64,000 bases of DNA from Ignelater luminosus. Taxonomy: Eukaryota > Arthropoda > Insecta > Coleoptera > Elateridae. The notes under the pieces were generated by a model. That model had not been told where the DNA came from. It worked only from the letters and a program-made list of their open reading frames with translations, and did not search any database. The stretch's first letter is position 1, and each line of letters begins with the position of its first letter. Positions 1 through 14,100 of the stretch are shown one piece after another. Location: the NCBI GenBank assembly GCA_011009095.1, contig VTPC01090038.1:186001-250000 (forward strand), written 5' to 3'. The position numbers and the translations under genes were made by a program.

Positions 1-760
1 TATTCCTCGCCTTCTTTTCTAAGATACCCAGGTTGCGGCCAAGCAAACTAAACATCGTTTCCTTATTAACAAGTGGTTTTGCTCCATTCTGTACTAATCA
101 TAGGTTTTTTTCCAAATTCTATTTCTTTGACACCAACAGTATCCTACCATTCTACCATCTATCATTCGGTTTATAAATTTTATTATGACGGAGTAAATGC
201 ACTTCTTGTCTGAGAAATGTGATTATTTGAGTTTATTTGTTTTCTACATTTCGTTCAGAATAAACCTGCAGAAAACTTGAAACAAACGAAATATTACATG
301 ATCTTAATTGTTTTGGTTATTGCAAATTTATATCTTCTCATTGCTGATTTGATGAAGAACCATTGACCCTAAGAATTTTCAGTGCTCTATTCTGAAAGCT
401 AAACCCTTTTGCGTTTTAGTTCATCTTTCACACCCTTTCTTAGCTTCTCTTTGCCTTTTCTTAAATGTTCTGAAGCAGCATAATTGAATTACAATTTTGC
501 CACTGCCTAAAATATCTCTCGATTTTCTGCTGTATTTTTGTCTGCTCAAAATCACTTATCTAATTATATCTTATCTTCGTTGATTTGAACTGTAAGATTC
601 CCCTTTTCAGTTGTTCTGTTTCAAAAACTTATTTTTTCTACAGTTTTGGTTTTTAATTTCTGCTTTTTTGCAAGTTATTGATACTGTTTAGTTCTTTTAG
701 TATGTTCTCATTGACGTATAACGACTAACTAAGACTACTAAATATAGACAAACCCAAGCT
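1..760. other. AT-rich non-coding stretch
   Basis: No open frame of note, RNA gene or repeat structure was seen. The sequence is AT-rich with short T runs and reads like intron or intergenic DNA. Confidence 0.5.
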
Positions 761-1063
761 TTAATGTGTCAATAGAACGTAGATCTGCTTAAGATTTACT
801 CCTTTCTTGGCTCTGTCTGGGCAGTAGCCAGAATTGCATAATTGAGGGAACTTTATCTTTACTTAGGGCAGATTACGGTCTTTATAGGATAAGAAATTTC
901 CATCTAGAGATTTCCTAACATTCTCACCCGGTTCTTTAAATGCGAACAAGTCAAAGGCAATAAGTAAACTTCTATCTGTAGTTCCCATACTGAGGAGTTC
1001 TGATTGGATGTTAGAATTACTCGTTTTATCGATTTCTAAGGCTATTTGAGATATACATGACAA
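761..1063 (-). pseudogene. possible coding remnant, about 100 codons with one stop
   Basis: On the minus strand a frame begins at an ATG (1063-1061) and runs 66 codons to a TAA. It then stays open in the same frame for about 34 more codons before the next stop. The residue mix is polar and protein-like, with pieces such as FKEPGENVRKSLDGNF and CNSGYCPDRAKKG, unlike the F/I/Y/K-rich translation of most of this window. I do not recognise a family and see no conserved catalytic motif. It may be a decayed exon or transposon fragment, or simply chance. Confidence 0.22.
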
Positions 1064-1229
1064 GAAATAAAACAGTTAATTCCAAGGTTTTGAAAAATAC
1101 AGAGGCACATTATACATGGTATAATTCAAGTTTAAACGTGACTGTTTTACAAAATACTGAAAACAGTAAAACAATCGAAGATGGTTAGTACTATCTATTG
1201 CATGTTCACACAATACTCAGCATCATTTC

Positions 1230-1640
1230 ACAAATTCACATTACCGGCGTAATACTTGAATCTGCATTCATAAGCTGAATAGTATCAGACCGAATAGTTA
1301 TGTTACGTGGCTGCCTTAGCCTGAGCTGCCACGAAGCGAACCAGTACTGTCGTTTTCTGGGCGAGCTCAGAAGACGCCTGGGTTGAGCATGCTCACGTTT
1401 AGTGAACAAACTTTCTGTGATTTTGTTGCCTTGCAATCACAACTGAGACCGTGCTCTGTTGTCCAGATATTCTGCAGCCTTGCTAGGCATTTCTGCAAAA
1501 TCGATATGTACTTTAAGACGCCTGTGGTTTGCAAGTCGAATTCAAACCGACTGTTATATGTAGCCCTGTAATGGATACCCGCAAATGCTGTATCCCCCAC
1601 ATTTCTGCTTCACGAGCTACCCCTGAAAACAATGCGAAGT
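1230..1640. other. GC-richer island, unidentified
   Basis: This stretch is clearly less AT-rich than its flanks. It contains a small dyad in which CGTGGC near 1305 pairs with GCCACG near 1334. Minus-strand frames are open over 1236-1436 and 1367-1600 but in different registers, and neither resembles a known family. It could be a repeat fragment or conserved non-coding DNA. Confidence 0.25.
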
Positions 1641-4600
1641 TTTTTACACCATAGTTAAAGAGAATTTTTGAGACCTTGGCAAGAACACAGTATTAGCGAA
1701 AACAATAAAGCAATGAAAACCTAGAAACACCAAGATTCTAACAAACTGCAGTACCTATCCAATCGATTGATACCACTACCTCTTTGATTTAAATTGCTAA
1801 AGAAAGACTTAGTTATGCGATTATGAAGACGCGAATTATTATCATCGTCTGAGGGGGCAAAGTGACAAGTCAGGGGGGAGCTGAGTTCCACTTAGCCTCC
1901 TTTAGCTACGGTTGTGGCTTATATTTTTAACTTTCAGTTGTAATTAGATTTTGGGTTCGGAACTATACTGTTGTATAAAGACTAGCAAGGTTGCTCAAAA
2001 TTTATGGTTAGCTTCTTCCAAGAAGAAATTCTGGGTCCATGTAATAAAGAAATTTATAAAGTCACAATATTTATTCTTGCTTCTTTGTTAGTTCTTACAT
2101 TTTTTAAAATCTTCTAGTAAACGTATAGGCTTTAGTTTAATTATTGAAGCTTGTAAATTCACATCAGTATCTTTGTCAAATTGTTATTTTTTACGTGTAT
2201 TTCTCCTAAAACGAGCTGGCGCATGCTTATATTCTATTGATCTTCTATGGGATTTAATACTTACGTACTTGCATAGGAAAACAGTATCTTCTCATTCAAA
2301 AGTGATTTGTAAAATTTATTTGTGGAAGTGGATTTGTAGTGGCACTTTGTCGTTGCCACTGTCCTCATCTATAGTTAGTTTTCCTTGAAACTAAATAGAT
2401 ACTACTTCTTTCTTATTGTTGGTAATATGGTTGTTTATCTTCAAACTCATCAAATACACATTTGTTAAATTTAAATAGTTCTTGAATGTAAGTAATTATA
2501 AAATGGTTATTGAATTCTTTTAAGAATCTTTGTTTTTGTCTAAACGTGACTTCTCAAAACTCATTTTCATTACCGTGAAATAAGCATGTACAAAACTGAA
2601 ACATTTGATTATATAACAATTTAAAACAATTTAACAGAAAAAGTATTTGTGCTATTACGTGCCATTATAAGTTGCAGTATTTATAATATTGCTTTTAACC
2701 GGAAAGGCGGTAGCTATAATCCATCCTTTCCTAGCGGATATTTCTTCCCAACAGCATATTGAAACAGCATTGAAACGTGACTTAAAATTGTATTATACAT
2801 ACCTATGCTCTCCCGCCTCTTCGAATATAGATTTTATAATAAGAGCAATAACAAAACGTGATTTTAAGTCATATCGTGCTCCTCCCGCCGGGACGAATGA
2901 AATATTGTACGTGGGCTGTAATGCCAACTAAATAATAACAACAACCCTGAAGCCGTCGTCGGCTTATTGTATCTCAGAGGCTGTAGCGCTGATGTGATTA
3001 ATCGAAAACAACATGTTATAAAACGCCATAACCCAAACCAAAACACCCAGTGCTATTTTCCAGTCATAAACGTAATTGCTCTTATTTAAACATGAAACTA
3101 CAATTACCACCATGTTACATGCCGAAGTTTAAAGAAAGAAAAATCATTTTTCGCAATTAAATTTTAATATACTTTGAGTTCTACTACATTGACATCATTA
3201 CTGTTGATAAGATAAATAATATAATAATAAGAGTCTTATTGTAAATTCGAAAAAATGTCTTATTAACAATCATTCACGCCGTTTTTCTGTTTTGTAATGG
3301 CGTGTAATACACAAGAGTATGTACGGTATTGGTCGTTTTAATTTAATTTCTTTCATACGTAGGCGTTTAATAATTTATTTATTTTTTTTATTAATTTCTG
3401 ATAAATGTGCCTTAAGAATTGCCCTTGAGTGAAAAACATTCGTGGGTGTAATTGTTTTCATATATATTCCGTTAAGTTTGGAACAATGGGAAACTAACAA
3501 GCATAATAAAAAAATAATACAATAATTAGTTTTGTCTTTTAACCTCTAGAATCTTTTCTGTTTTATTTCATATGACAGGTAATTATTAATTGATTTATAC
3601 TGCGATTCAATTAAAATTTCCTTTTAATATCCCATTGTGAATACCTTAAATTCAAAGTATACTTAACGCTTCAAAATAAATGTTACACGTTTTAGCACGG
3701 TTTGCCTAGACAAAAATAGGTCGTTAAATTGTTTATGCTTCTATTAGAATAACTTGACAGAATAAAATGGTATCCATGAGAACTTCAAGCTATTCTGTTA
3801 CATAATTTCTTTAAAGATAAAGAAGATCTTAGCAGAGACTTTGCACAGAAAATTGTTTTACATAAATGTAAACAGCAGTAAGATAGTAAAAGCATTTATA
3901 TTGCAAAGAATTGTGTCCCGGCGGGCCTTCTGCTGTGTCTCGACCTGAAACTGAGACAAGGATCAGGTGCGCGTGAACCATGCCAGAGTAGAGGAAACAC
4001 TCCTTTTTGGAAACGTGTAATAAGCGATTAAAATCTTAAACAGCACGTCGGAAAGTAACTCTTCCAATTTTAAGTTTCGCCCCAAAAACGATCTTGTAGA
4101 GACCAAACTTTCTTGTATACTCAAAGTGCAAAAAAATATTTTATAAGTAATAAGTTACAAATTTGACTGTCTGCTGGACCTATTACAGACCTCTTCTGGA
4201 GGGAAAGTTATTATAATATTTCAAACAGAAGCATTAATATTTAGATTCCTTTGTAACTACTTGCTAAGTATTTTGGCGTATTGACAATGAATTTTAGTAT
4301 AATTTGGCTTAAATAATGTAACTCAAAAACCAACTTTAGTAACTACGTTTTACTATTCTGGGCATAAAAATAATCATGGCAGAGAAAAATAGATCCTTGC
4401 TTTCAACCTTAAAATCGAATTCTCTTCTTTGTTCTATAACCATAAAGTCATTTACTCGAAAATACTTTGTTTATCAGGAAAGCTCTTATATTGTAAATAC
4501 TTAAATCTGTTTCTTCATAAATATCTTTCGATATTTCAAAGTTCTTTTTACAACCACAAATAGTTTAACTTTGAACAAAATTGACGTCTTATGTCTCTTA

Positions 4601-6938
4601 GACCGAACGGTTGACATTGACAATTAACTCGTTTTGCTTCATTGATATAAAACTAATTGCGGAATGTTGAACTTGAAATCCCGCAGCCCTGCCAGAGCTA
4701 TACATAATTCTTGAAGAATATTTGATAAAGATTTGTTCAAGACTCTTAATAAATATCATGATCAACATTTATACTACTCTTGACCCTGACTTTTTGGATT
4801 GAAAGCCTTGGCCTTTTGTGGGTCTATATAAAGCTACTTAGAACCCTGTGAATTATGGAAGGAACTCAAATAAGACCAAGAACAAGTTTATCATGTATGG
4901 TTTGGATACTACCTTTACCATTCCTTTAGGTTTTCCTTGTCTAACACTCTGAATATGAAAGCCGAAATTCTCCCCCTTTATTCTCCTCATTCCATCTTGA
5001 AAACACCACTATTATTGGCTGAGACGATTCAGTACTTCAATAGGCTGTAACGGCTACTACTGCTCCAAGGCAGAATGGAATGCCACAAACTTATCTTGCG
5101 GAAATCTCGGCTTGTTGAATTCTACTCTATATTTTATCATGCACAGACCAAGAAGACTTGTAGAAATGAGAGGATTGTTGTTATACACGAGTGTTCATTT
5201 TGATGCTTGGTGATGGGTAGCTTTCTGTTTTTCCTCAAAATTATGACAAACATTTGCTATTGTCGTTTATATTATAATTCTTACATCTGGTGGTTTTATA
5301 AGTCTTAGTTTTACAATTCTAGTCACGTGGTTGCCTTCTTAAGTTATTGATGGTATCTTTGATGTGTGCAATCTAATTTATAGTTTCACAATTTGCTGTA
5401 TTATTTTTATTTTGGTGGTTATTCTACCTTTTAGGCATAGAAAAGGATTAATGTTTTTTTCCACAAGATATCTGTCTCTTCTAATAGCTTTAGTTGTTCA
5501 TTGTTTTCATCAATTTCGCTCGGTTTGAAATCATTTGTAATTAAGTTATCTACTTAAGTGTTTTCCCAGAATCTGTAATAATTAATAAATAACTTAGTAA
5601 ATTGCATTCGGTGCACGTTACCTTATTAATGAAGAATGATTGAAGTTTTATATCATCTTACATGCAAATGTAATTCAACAGACTATTATAAATTATGACT
5701 TAAATGTTCTAATTTGTTTTGAATTTCTATTTTATAACAGTTTTACCAAGTGGAATTGTTTCTCTGGTTATTCTTATCAAATACAAAAATTCTATCCGTT
5801 ATGATTATATTTTAACAACTAACTGCTGTTCAATGAACCGACAACTGTTTAATTTTAAAACCGAATAATATTATTTCCAATTAAAAAAGTGCCTACATCC
5901 TTGAAAAATAACGCAGAAATGATAAAAAATAAATAACTCAACTAGCTGCTTTGTTGTTTACATTATTTGTATTGTATACAATGGTACGTGAACACGGTCG
6001 TAATAATCATACAAGCGAACAGGAAGCTACTAATTACTTTTGACGCGCTAATTGTTTGGACAATTACACGCATTCTGATTTACACTAAAAGAATGCTAAC
6101 GTTTTGTAAAATTATGTCCTTGATGCTCTACTTCCCATAAAAATTTGAAAATGTAGTAATGTTCTTTTTATACGAAAAATTAGAAATTTTAATGGGTAAC
6201 AATTTTGTGATATTCTAGGGCCCTAGTTTCGGTATTACCTTATTATCTTGATTCAAAGTGGGCTTTAAAACTTATGCGGTTCTCTTAAAATTAGCCCGTT
6301 CTATGAGAGAGCGAACAGCTGTAAAGTAAAATAATAAAATGTTTATTACTTGGGTGGATATTTTCAAACGAATTAGTGCTCCCGTTCACGATTCATTTAA
6401 GCAGAGAAAGGTAGGAAACTTTATTGTTGACGGTTTGAAATTAAATTTTCTTTCTTTCTGGATGGCTAAAACTATTTTTCAGTGTTAAAAAGTAGCGGAA
6501 TACATTATGCGATAAAAAGCTTTAAATTTTTTAATTAACACCTTAAACTTTGAAATGCAATATAAAATTATTTTAATGAAGAAAAATTACGTTATGCTTT
6601 CTAGCTTCCGTTGTTAAATAGCATGAAACACTTGTTTAACATCAAAGAAATCGAAGGTTTACAAACACCACGTAGAATATGCGCATATTAAATTTTATGG
6701 AGAATATTTCTAATTTGTCTACAGTTCTGTGCCATGTAATGCATTTTATTGCACAAAGGAGATAACTCTAGGAATTGCTTTGTTCGGTTCGCTTCTTTTA
6801 ATTTGTTTTGACGCAGGGTGTTTTAACACCTACAAGAGTGAATTTATAGTTCGCTTGGTAATGTTAATTCTAAAAATGTTCAAACACAAAATCAAATTTG
6901 CACTAACAATTTCAATAATTAAATTTATTTTTTTACAG
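1641..6938. other. AT-rich non-coding stretch
   Basis: No recognisable gene or mobile element was found over this 5.3 kb. The one patch of note is 2689-2931, which is open for 80 codons on the plus strand and contains two diverged similar segments (see findings). A TATA-like string (tatataaag) near 4826 has no convincing ORF behind it. Confidence 0.4.
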
Positions 6939-6991
6939 GTAAGTTCAAGATGAACGCTCTAATACAGTCGTATATCCTAGGCATACGTTTG
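6939..6991 (+). CDS. candidate short coding exon (14 codons)
   Basis: A T-rich acceptor ending in ttttttacag (AG at 6937-6938) is followed by 11 nt and then an ATG at 6950. Fourteen codons read MNALIQSYILGIRL and end exactly at a consensus donor, TTG|GTAAGTA (GT at 6992), leaving phase 0. The spacing of acceptor, ATG and strong donor is what a first coding exon preceded by a non-coding 5' exon would show. No partner exon was identified. Short exon-like arrangements arise by chance in AT-rich DNA, so this is only a candidate. Confidence 0.25.
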
Positions 6992-7509
6992 GTAAGTACT
7001 TATATAGTATGTCGTAATTTGGAAATAAAAACGACTCAATAGTCAATTTAACATAATTTCGTGTCATACTATATGATTCATGGTCGTTTCTCTTGATGAA
7101 CTCTTTTACGCTAGACTATCCGTAATGTAATTTATTTCAATGGAAAAGCTCAAGTACATTCTAGTGCTTGTGACATCCTGAGTTGAACCAATTCAAATTA
7201 TATTTTTTGTCCTTCACACTTTCTCTTCCAAACAGCTCATTCTGCAAGTTAAGAAATTGTTAAATACTAGAAACCAGCGAAAAAGGCCGCGAAAACAATG
7301 CTAGAACATGGCTTTAGAGTCTTGACCTTGTAAAAAGACTGATGAAGACCGGAAAGCTTTTATTAAAAGGCTTGCTTCATGGCTTAATAAGATTTGAAAC
7401 TCTCCTGTCAGTTGTGCGCTTCATGCAAAGCTATGAATGATTCGAGTTGGTTGGTCAAGTCGCTAGAACATTGTCTATTTAAGATTATCTCCATCTGTAG
7501 TAGTGGAAC
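6992..7509. other. AT-rich non-coding stretch
   Basis: No gene, repeat or RNA was seen in this interval between the small exon candidate and the GC-rich island. Confidence 0.4.
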
Positions 7510-8165
7510 TAGTTAGGCAAGTAAAAAATACATAGACACATGAAGCGTTTGACATATTTTATTTCATTCATAAATATATACATTTTAGGAACTCTTAAGT
7601 ACTGTCTAAGAACCCCCTTCCCGTTGTCCACCCGGATCACCTTACGTTTGAGGACGCATAGGCTTGATGACGTATGCCGTTGTCCGGGGGTGGGGACGAC
7701 TATCGGCGTCAGGTGTGCCTTTTCTACTTGCTTTCTTGGGTGTCTGCGTTTCGAACGCCTTCTGGGATGCGGAGTTGGTACGATAGTGATCCCGAACTTC
7801 CCTTCTACACTACCACACCTACCGGCCGCTATGGAACTCTACCTCCACTTTCTATGCTTCAACCAACAAAACTATGTTTGACATCGCCCGCGACAACGCC
7901 ACAAAGGAACTACACTTTCTATCGCCAGACTACCAACGACGCCTACAGACAACATACAACTCCTCACGACATTCTTCTTGCCAACGTAATAACCACCATA
8001 CCACGCGTCGTCCTACCCCTATGATCAAGAAAACGTCGCCACTTTGCTTTCAGCACCACAGCCAACAAAGCCATTAAGTTATCAACGCGAAGAAAAGATC
8101 GCACCCGAAACCCGTCGATCACAGCATTGAAAGCATTTGCGTCCTGAATCAATACCCACCACTTT
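7510..8165 (-). other. GC-rich island with long open minus-strand frame
   Basis: Base composition jumps to near-balanced GC with many CpG and CCN/CGN triplets, then falls back sharply on both sides. One minus-strand frame is open for roughly 100 codons from about 7825 down to 7510 without an obvious ATG. It reads as a basic, proline-rich segment including TPHPRRRSKRRHPRKQVEK and VIRVDNGKGVLRQYL. Upstream on the same strand (about 7825-7985) the frame continues with two stops, and 7964-8152 has another 62-codon open frame. Plus-strand frames are also open, as expected of stop-poor GC-rich DNA, so strand and coding status are uncertain. Possible origins are a decayed element gag or ORF1-like region, a host exon, or recently acquired DNA. 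Confidence 0.3.
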
Positions 8166-11100
8166 TTTGACTGAAGAGTTTCCCAAAATAGCCTAAATGG
8201 TTTATATCCAGAATGAGAGGAATAATAACACTGAAGTCACCATCAGGAGCTCTTAAAGGAAATTTCCGATTAGCATGTAAGGATGACTGTAAGTATGGTA
8301 CTGTTTCTCTGAGTTGGTTCCCATGGTCATCTCTTAGAGAATCTAGTTGCTTTGGATGGGCTACAGTTCTGATGTTTACCTTTGCAATATTATAGAAGGA
8401 GAAAGTTATTGAATTAACGTAGAGTTTGATTTACAATTCTGCCCAAAAAAGTATATGAAGTGTTTCCAATTCAATTCAGGTATGAATTCAGCTTGAACGA
8501 ATTAAGCTTTTTTAGGCAAAATCTATTCGTCAGAAACTTTAGTTGCTGAAGCTGTCATAAACTATATCGTAAAAGATATTGTAAATTAACACATTTTTTT
8601 CGGCATACTCTTTTGTAAACATCAGCATCTAGTTATGCAACATCATAATAATGAATTTTGATCTCTGCGTCTTTTCTTATTCATAGACTGCAAGACACTG
8701 CATATACTTGCTTGAAAGACTTGAGGTAAGGTTTGGGGTAGGTTTGCTCCTTATGACTGTATTCGTCCACGATTACTGAAATTGGATCTAAATGCGTTTG
8801 ATTAAATGCTAGTTCTAAAAATTCCTTCCATGTGAAAAACGTTTTGCCAATATGTGTAATAATATTTCTGCATTCTTCCTAGTAACGAAGTTACTGCTTG
8901 GAGTGATTCTGAACCAAGAGTTGATTGTCTTTCTTATGTTGCTTTGTGAAGACGAGACTGCATGCTCTCTTAACCTATTCATCACCCTTCAATCCTCCTT
9001 TATATCTGGTTATCAAATATAACTATGACGATGTGCTGTCTAAAGAAACAAAGCTAGTAACTACTTCGATTCGATGATATTCTTAATCCATTGTTTCTGT
9101 TTGAAATGATTTCACAAACAATGAGTGACCAAAAAGCTGAGACCTCTTGACGATTTCACAGAATTTCGTGGATTTTCCATTTTGAAGTACAGTAATAATG
9201 TGTATGCCTTTCGATAAAATTTTCGTGCGAAGAACTGGGAGCGGTTTTTTATCACCGTTAAAACGCTTTTAAATAGTATCCATATTGGATTTTTCAATTT
9301 TATCACTATTTTTAATCGTTATGGCAAAACTAGAAATATTTGTTTTACTCATTTTGGCAGAGATGTTCATTTTACAATTTAAATATCAAATTCATTCTAA
9401 TAATAGAATCTGCATTTTGTAGTAGTTAAATCAAGAACTGTCAATCGTCTTTTTGGGGAAACGTTAGATTAAGATATATAAGTCATGCACTTGATCAGAT
9501 GTGGTACTATTGTATAATACTAATGTAGCGCAAGCAAACATAAAAGAATAGTTGGAAAGCACTGACAGATGTATCATACCATAATCCATAGGTATGTTAG
9601 AGGAGGCACGTGCATACCTTTTGTGAAAGAAAATACTACAAGAACCTGGAATAATGTCTGCATGACACAAGTTCCTTTATTTATCAAATAGTAATCATGG
9701 TTTCGAAAGCGAATCAACAGATTTGTTTACTTATTACAGTTCAGCTTAATTATCTTAAATTCTCTCTTTTTTGTCAAATATATGGCATAGAATAAAATAA
9801 TCAGTGATCGATATAATTATATAATTAACATATTCAATAAACTGTTCTTTGTCTTGTAAATAGAAGGAAACCATTAGTTTTGGAAACGTGATTTATTTAG
9901 TACAAATATCTACGAACTCTACACATCCTATGTTAAAAAATTAAAAGCGTTGACAATTACTTTTTGCTTTAGATTAAATGCCGCAAACAATGCTAAATAA
10001 ATGTGCATTTTAGATTACTTAAAAAGCCACCTTTTGAATTTAATTTTAGTACATTATTAAGTGAATGCACAATGAATATTAAAAGAGAGAGAAATCTAGA
10101 TTAAACAGCAATCAAAAGGATATTAACGAATAACTTAGCTACTATGTAACTGCTAATTCTGAAATATACTCCCATAAATGCTAATGTTCAATAGTGTACA
10201 TAAATGAAAACAACTGTAAATTGATTGTAATGTGCTCATTTTATCGCGTTATCGGCGCCGTCCAGCAAATTCAACCTGTTTTGCATAATATTTGTGGAGC
10301 ATAAACCATTAATATGAAGAATAATGCCAAGTGATGAATACAACTAGAAATGTACTTATTTAACAGTTATCCTTATCTATTTACAAGTTTACGAATTCTT
10401 GAATTTGGGTTTTTAGTACAAACGAGTTTTTAATGATCTAATGATAATTTGAGAAATATTAACATTAGCGGTGGCAAATTATCTTTAATATCTGCGTTTT
10501 GTACCCTTTTTTGTTTCCATTACAGCTTTAAGTCGTTGTAAAAGATTTTATGTGTCGTAACTGAAAAATTAAGTGTTATTATACAAGGTGTGCGTGTGAG
10601 CTCTAGGCTGTAACGAACAATCAGTGCCTCGCTATTTTTACATAATGGCTCTAATACAATAAAGTAATAGGCGCGATTATCATAAATTATAGTTTGACAG
10701 TTTGATATCTCGGATTATAATAAAAGTATAAAGGCATTCTAGACATTGTGTTAGGATGAAATGGCCTTATACATATTTCCATCAAAAAGTTAGCTTCTGT
10801 CTCATTAGATCACTACAAATTTAAAGTTTCTTTTTGTTAAAAATAATGGAAAAAGAGCTGGCTTGTACGATATGATCAAGAAAAAAATTGTCTAGGAGAC
10901 CTTCATTTTCAATGAGATTTTTGTTCACGTTTGAGATTATGTTTAACACAAACACATAACACTTGTATTCTTGTTGTTCTTAAAAATTGTAGCCTGTATT
11001 ATTTGTCATGTTCTGTTTTCTATGAGATAATAACGTCTAAAAATTTTCTTTTAATTTCAATTTATTTTAACTTTATACTTACAAACTTATTATAATTTTC

Positions 11101-14100
11101 ATTTGCTCAGTGCTCGAGATCTTTTTATGTTCTTGTCGCACAAACGATAATCCAAATTCTCCATTTCTGCCAACAAGAAACTCAGAACGCTCGACTAAAT
11201 AAACGAATTCAACCATAAAATAAAAAGCACCCATGAACCAATGTAGCACATAAGAGACAATAATTCGAACATATGTAAAAGCAGAGGTGTCACAGACTGT
11301 CCTTTTTTGCTTGTCTGTTTTTTTACTCATCTTTGGAATATTTACTGTAAACTGTAAACATCATCTTATTCAAACTCATGTGATTGTAAAGTACTTTGAA
11401 ACCGCTATAAGATGCGTCACGAAAAGTTGGGGGCTACGAACTATAAAAAGCTCAATGATATTAGAGACTGGATGTTGATGACGTCGTATTTTTGTCAAAG
11501 TTGAATATGAAAGAATGGGAGTGATGAGATTTGGCATTTTGAAGAAATCTACATTATAAATATATGTGACAGGATGTACTACTACAATATCTTTCGGAAA
11601 TGAACTTCTTCCATTAGTTCAAATGGTGCATCTTTGATTGCTTCTTAAAAATCTGGAAATTTAAAAAACCGAAACATGAGATCTTTTGATTGATACGTTA
11701 CTAAGAAAAGCTAGATCAGGATTCAGGACTCAGGTGACATTTTAAAATAAATTACTCTAGATGTAGCTGCTCAAAGTGCAATTGGCGATTAAAACTAGTA
11801 ATTTTTAGAAACTTGCTGGAGTAAATCTGATTAAAAGAATTGAAATTTCAAAGAAATTTTGGAAATCTATTGGTGAAATAGCATAATTGTAGCTGTTCTA
11901 ATTGGAGATTTTAACATTGATTTTTTATATGCTCAGATTAGCTATAGGAATTTAACAAAGTATGTTTTTGGAACTCAGCTTGCTGTTAATATTATCATGT
12001 GTAGTTTTTCTATTTCGACACAAAAATAGAAAAATAATAATTTAGCTTAATGATTCTTTTTATCTATTTTGAATTTCCCGGATACTAGATGCGATAATGG
12101 CTAACATAGCGCCAACGCATCATGGTTTATTAAATGAAGTGATGGAAAAAGGAATACTAGCTACTTATAAGATGGTAAAAGAATTCAAAATGCAAACTCC
12201 CAAATCTTCCAGAGTTATTTATTTACCGCTGATGGCAGAAAATGATGCAAAAGTAGGTACACATGATTCAGTCTCCTTAAATTTCAAAACATCAAACCAA
12301 TAATAATCTTGCCAACTGTTTCATCATCATTGTTTGCTAATTTTGCTTCATAACAAGCAATGGTTTGTTTCAATATTGTTAATCTAACAAATTCATCTAC
12401 TTGATGTGCAAGTTGCTTAATGCTAACTCATATTATATGGCACGACTTTGGCAGCAGATCTCAGAAGTACCGGGATATATTTTCAGAAGGCATGCCGTTG
12501 CTGGCTAGACCTTCATTCAGAATTGCAGAACTACATCTGTTGAATAAGCTCCTTTTGGCAAAATTTAATCTCGCTGACATTTGGTAACAGATTCGTTATG
12601 GTATGGGTACCAAGTTTTGTTAAATATTGGTTTCCTTACTTTTCGGGTTTGTTATGGTATTGTTTGTCCAAGCAAGGAAAATCTGATTATCAAAGAACTA
12701 TCCTGATCTTCATCATGAGAATAGAATTAGGAAACAAAATAGCAATTTAAGGTACGTTGTACATGTACAGTCAGCTCACAAATTATTGTCACAGAATGTA
12801 TTATGTTTTGGTGTTTAACATTTGAATCAACAGCAATATTTGCAAGATGTATGTATTTATTAATTTAGGATTTTGATATTTATCAATTGATATGATACTC
12901 ATGAACATGGTTTTCATTCAAACAGTCAACGCGAAAATATTAAGCAAATCACGACATTACCTTACGAATTGATTGTACATAAATATCTTTTTCAGTATAA
13001 CATATGGGGATCGTATATATACACGTATATACAAGGGTTGTTTTATAAATATTTTAAAATTAGTCAGTATATTGTCTGCATTTACCGCATTTATTGATTA
13101 TCAGCTTACAAATGCGATAATAATTGTAGATTGTCAAGCACGTAATCAGACTATTACGGTTAGGTGGGCCTATTAGTGGAATTTAGGCGATCCACGGAAA
13201 ACACAATATGGTATTGCACTACTTAGAAAAATATGTCCTGACGATATGAAGGTTTAAATTACTTGTTACAGTAATATAATAAATAATTAATGAAGTATTT
13301 TTACCAACGAGTACTCACACAGTTTCTTGATGAAACTAGTACCAATCTGCCTCCATTGGTTACATTACAGGTTATTAGATCAGGAATATCTAAACATAGT
13401 AAATTTTTGTACCTAGAACTTCAAGAATGTTCTTGTCAAGCTTTAGTCAGCAGCTATGGCTGAATCATGGAAAATTCCAGTGGTGATTTCCAAATAAAAG
13501 AGAAAGACTCAAATTCATCAATATATTATTTACTGTTTTACATGGTAGAATCAAAAATTGCAAATCCATTTCTTTAATGCCACAATTGATGTTCTAATTT
13601 TTATTCTTTGTAAAATGTTCTTGCAGTAATTCACGATGCAAATAATTACGTTACATAAAATAAATACGTCCAATTTATGTCATTTATCTATTTTAGCATG
13701 AATTGCGGCTCTTTAAATATTAAAAACGTGATCCAATTTCCTCAATAAAATAATAAAATAGCTGGTAAATTGTGTCTCGCATGTCAATTATTAATGTGAT
13801 TGTCCTGCATTTCTAGGAAACTCTATTAATGCACGATTTGCTGTCTACAATTTACAAGCTTATATGTTTCCATACCGTCTTATTACAAAATACCCCTGGT
13901 TTGATTGTAATTTTCTGTTATCGTGTTTGCTCTTGTTTCAGTGCACACAGAAGTTTCGTATTAGTTTCGGAATGTAACCTAGTATACCGAATATCGTTCT
14001 GTACGTCTATTTTGGCAAGTCGACTAAATTATCAGTTTCTGGTTGTAAGGCAGTTAACATTTGGTTTGCTGTTTTTATTCAATTGGTTTTTAATTTTAAG

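Noticed and set aside
4822-4834. ctatataaagct TATA-like box
   Set aside because: No ORF, composition change or initiator follows; TATA-like strings are expected by chance here.
11079-11330. 83-codon minus-strand ORF starting MSKKTDKQKRTV
   Set aside because: Normal ATG and a membrane-like middle, but no homology recognised, no promoter or splice evidence, and an opposed ORF overlaps its start.
12766-12792. cagtcagctcacaaattatt resembles a Tc1-type terminus
   Set aside because: No matching inverted end or transposase was found nearby.
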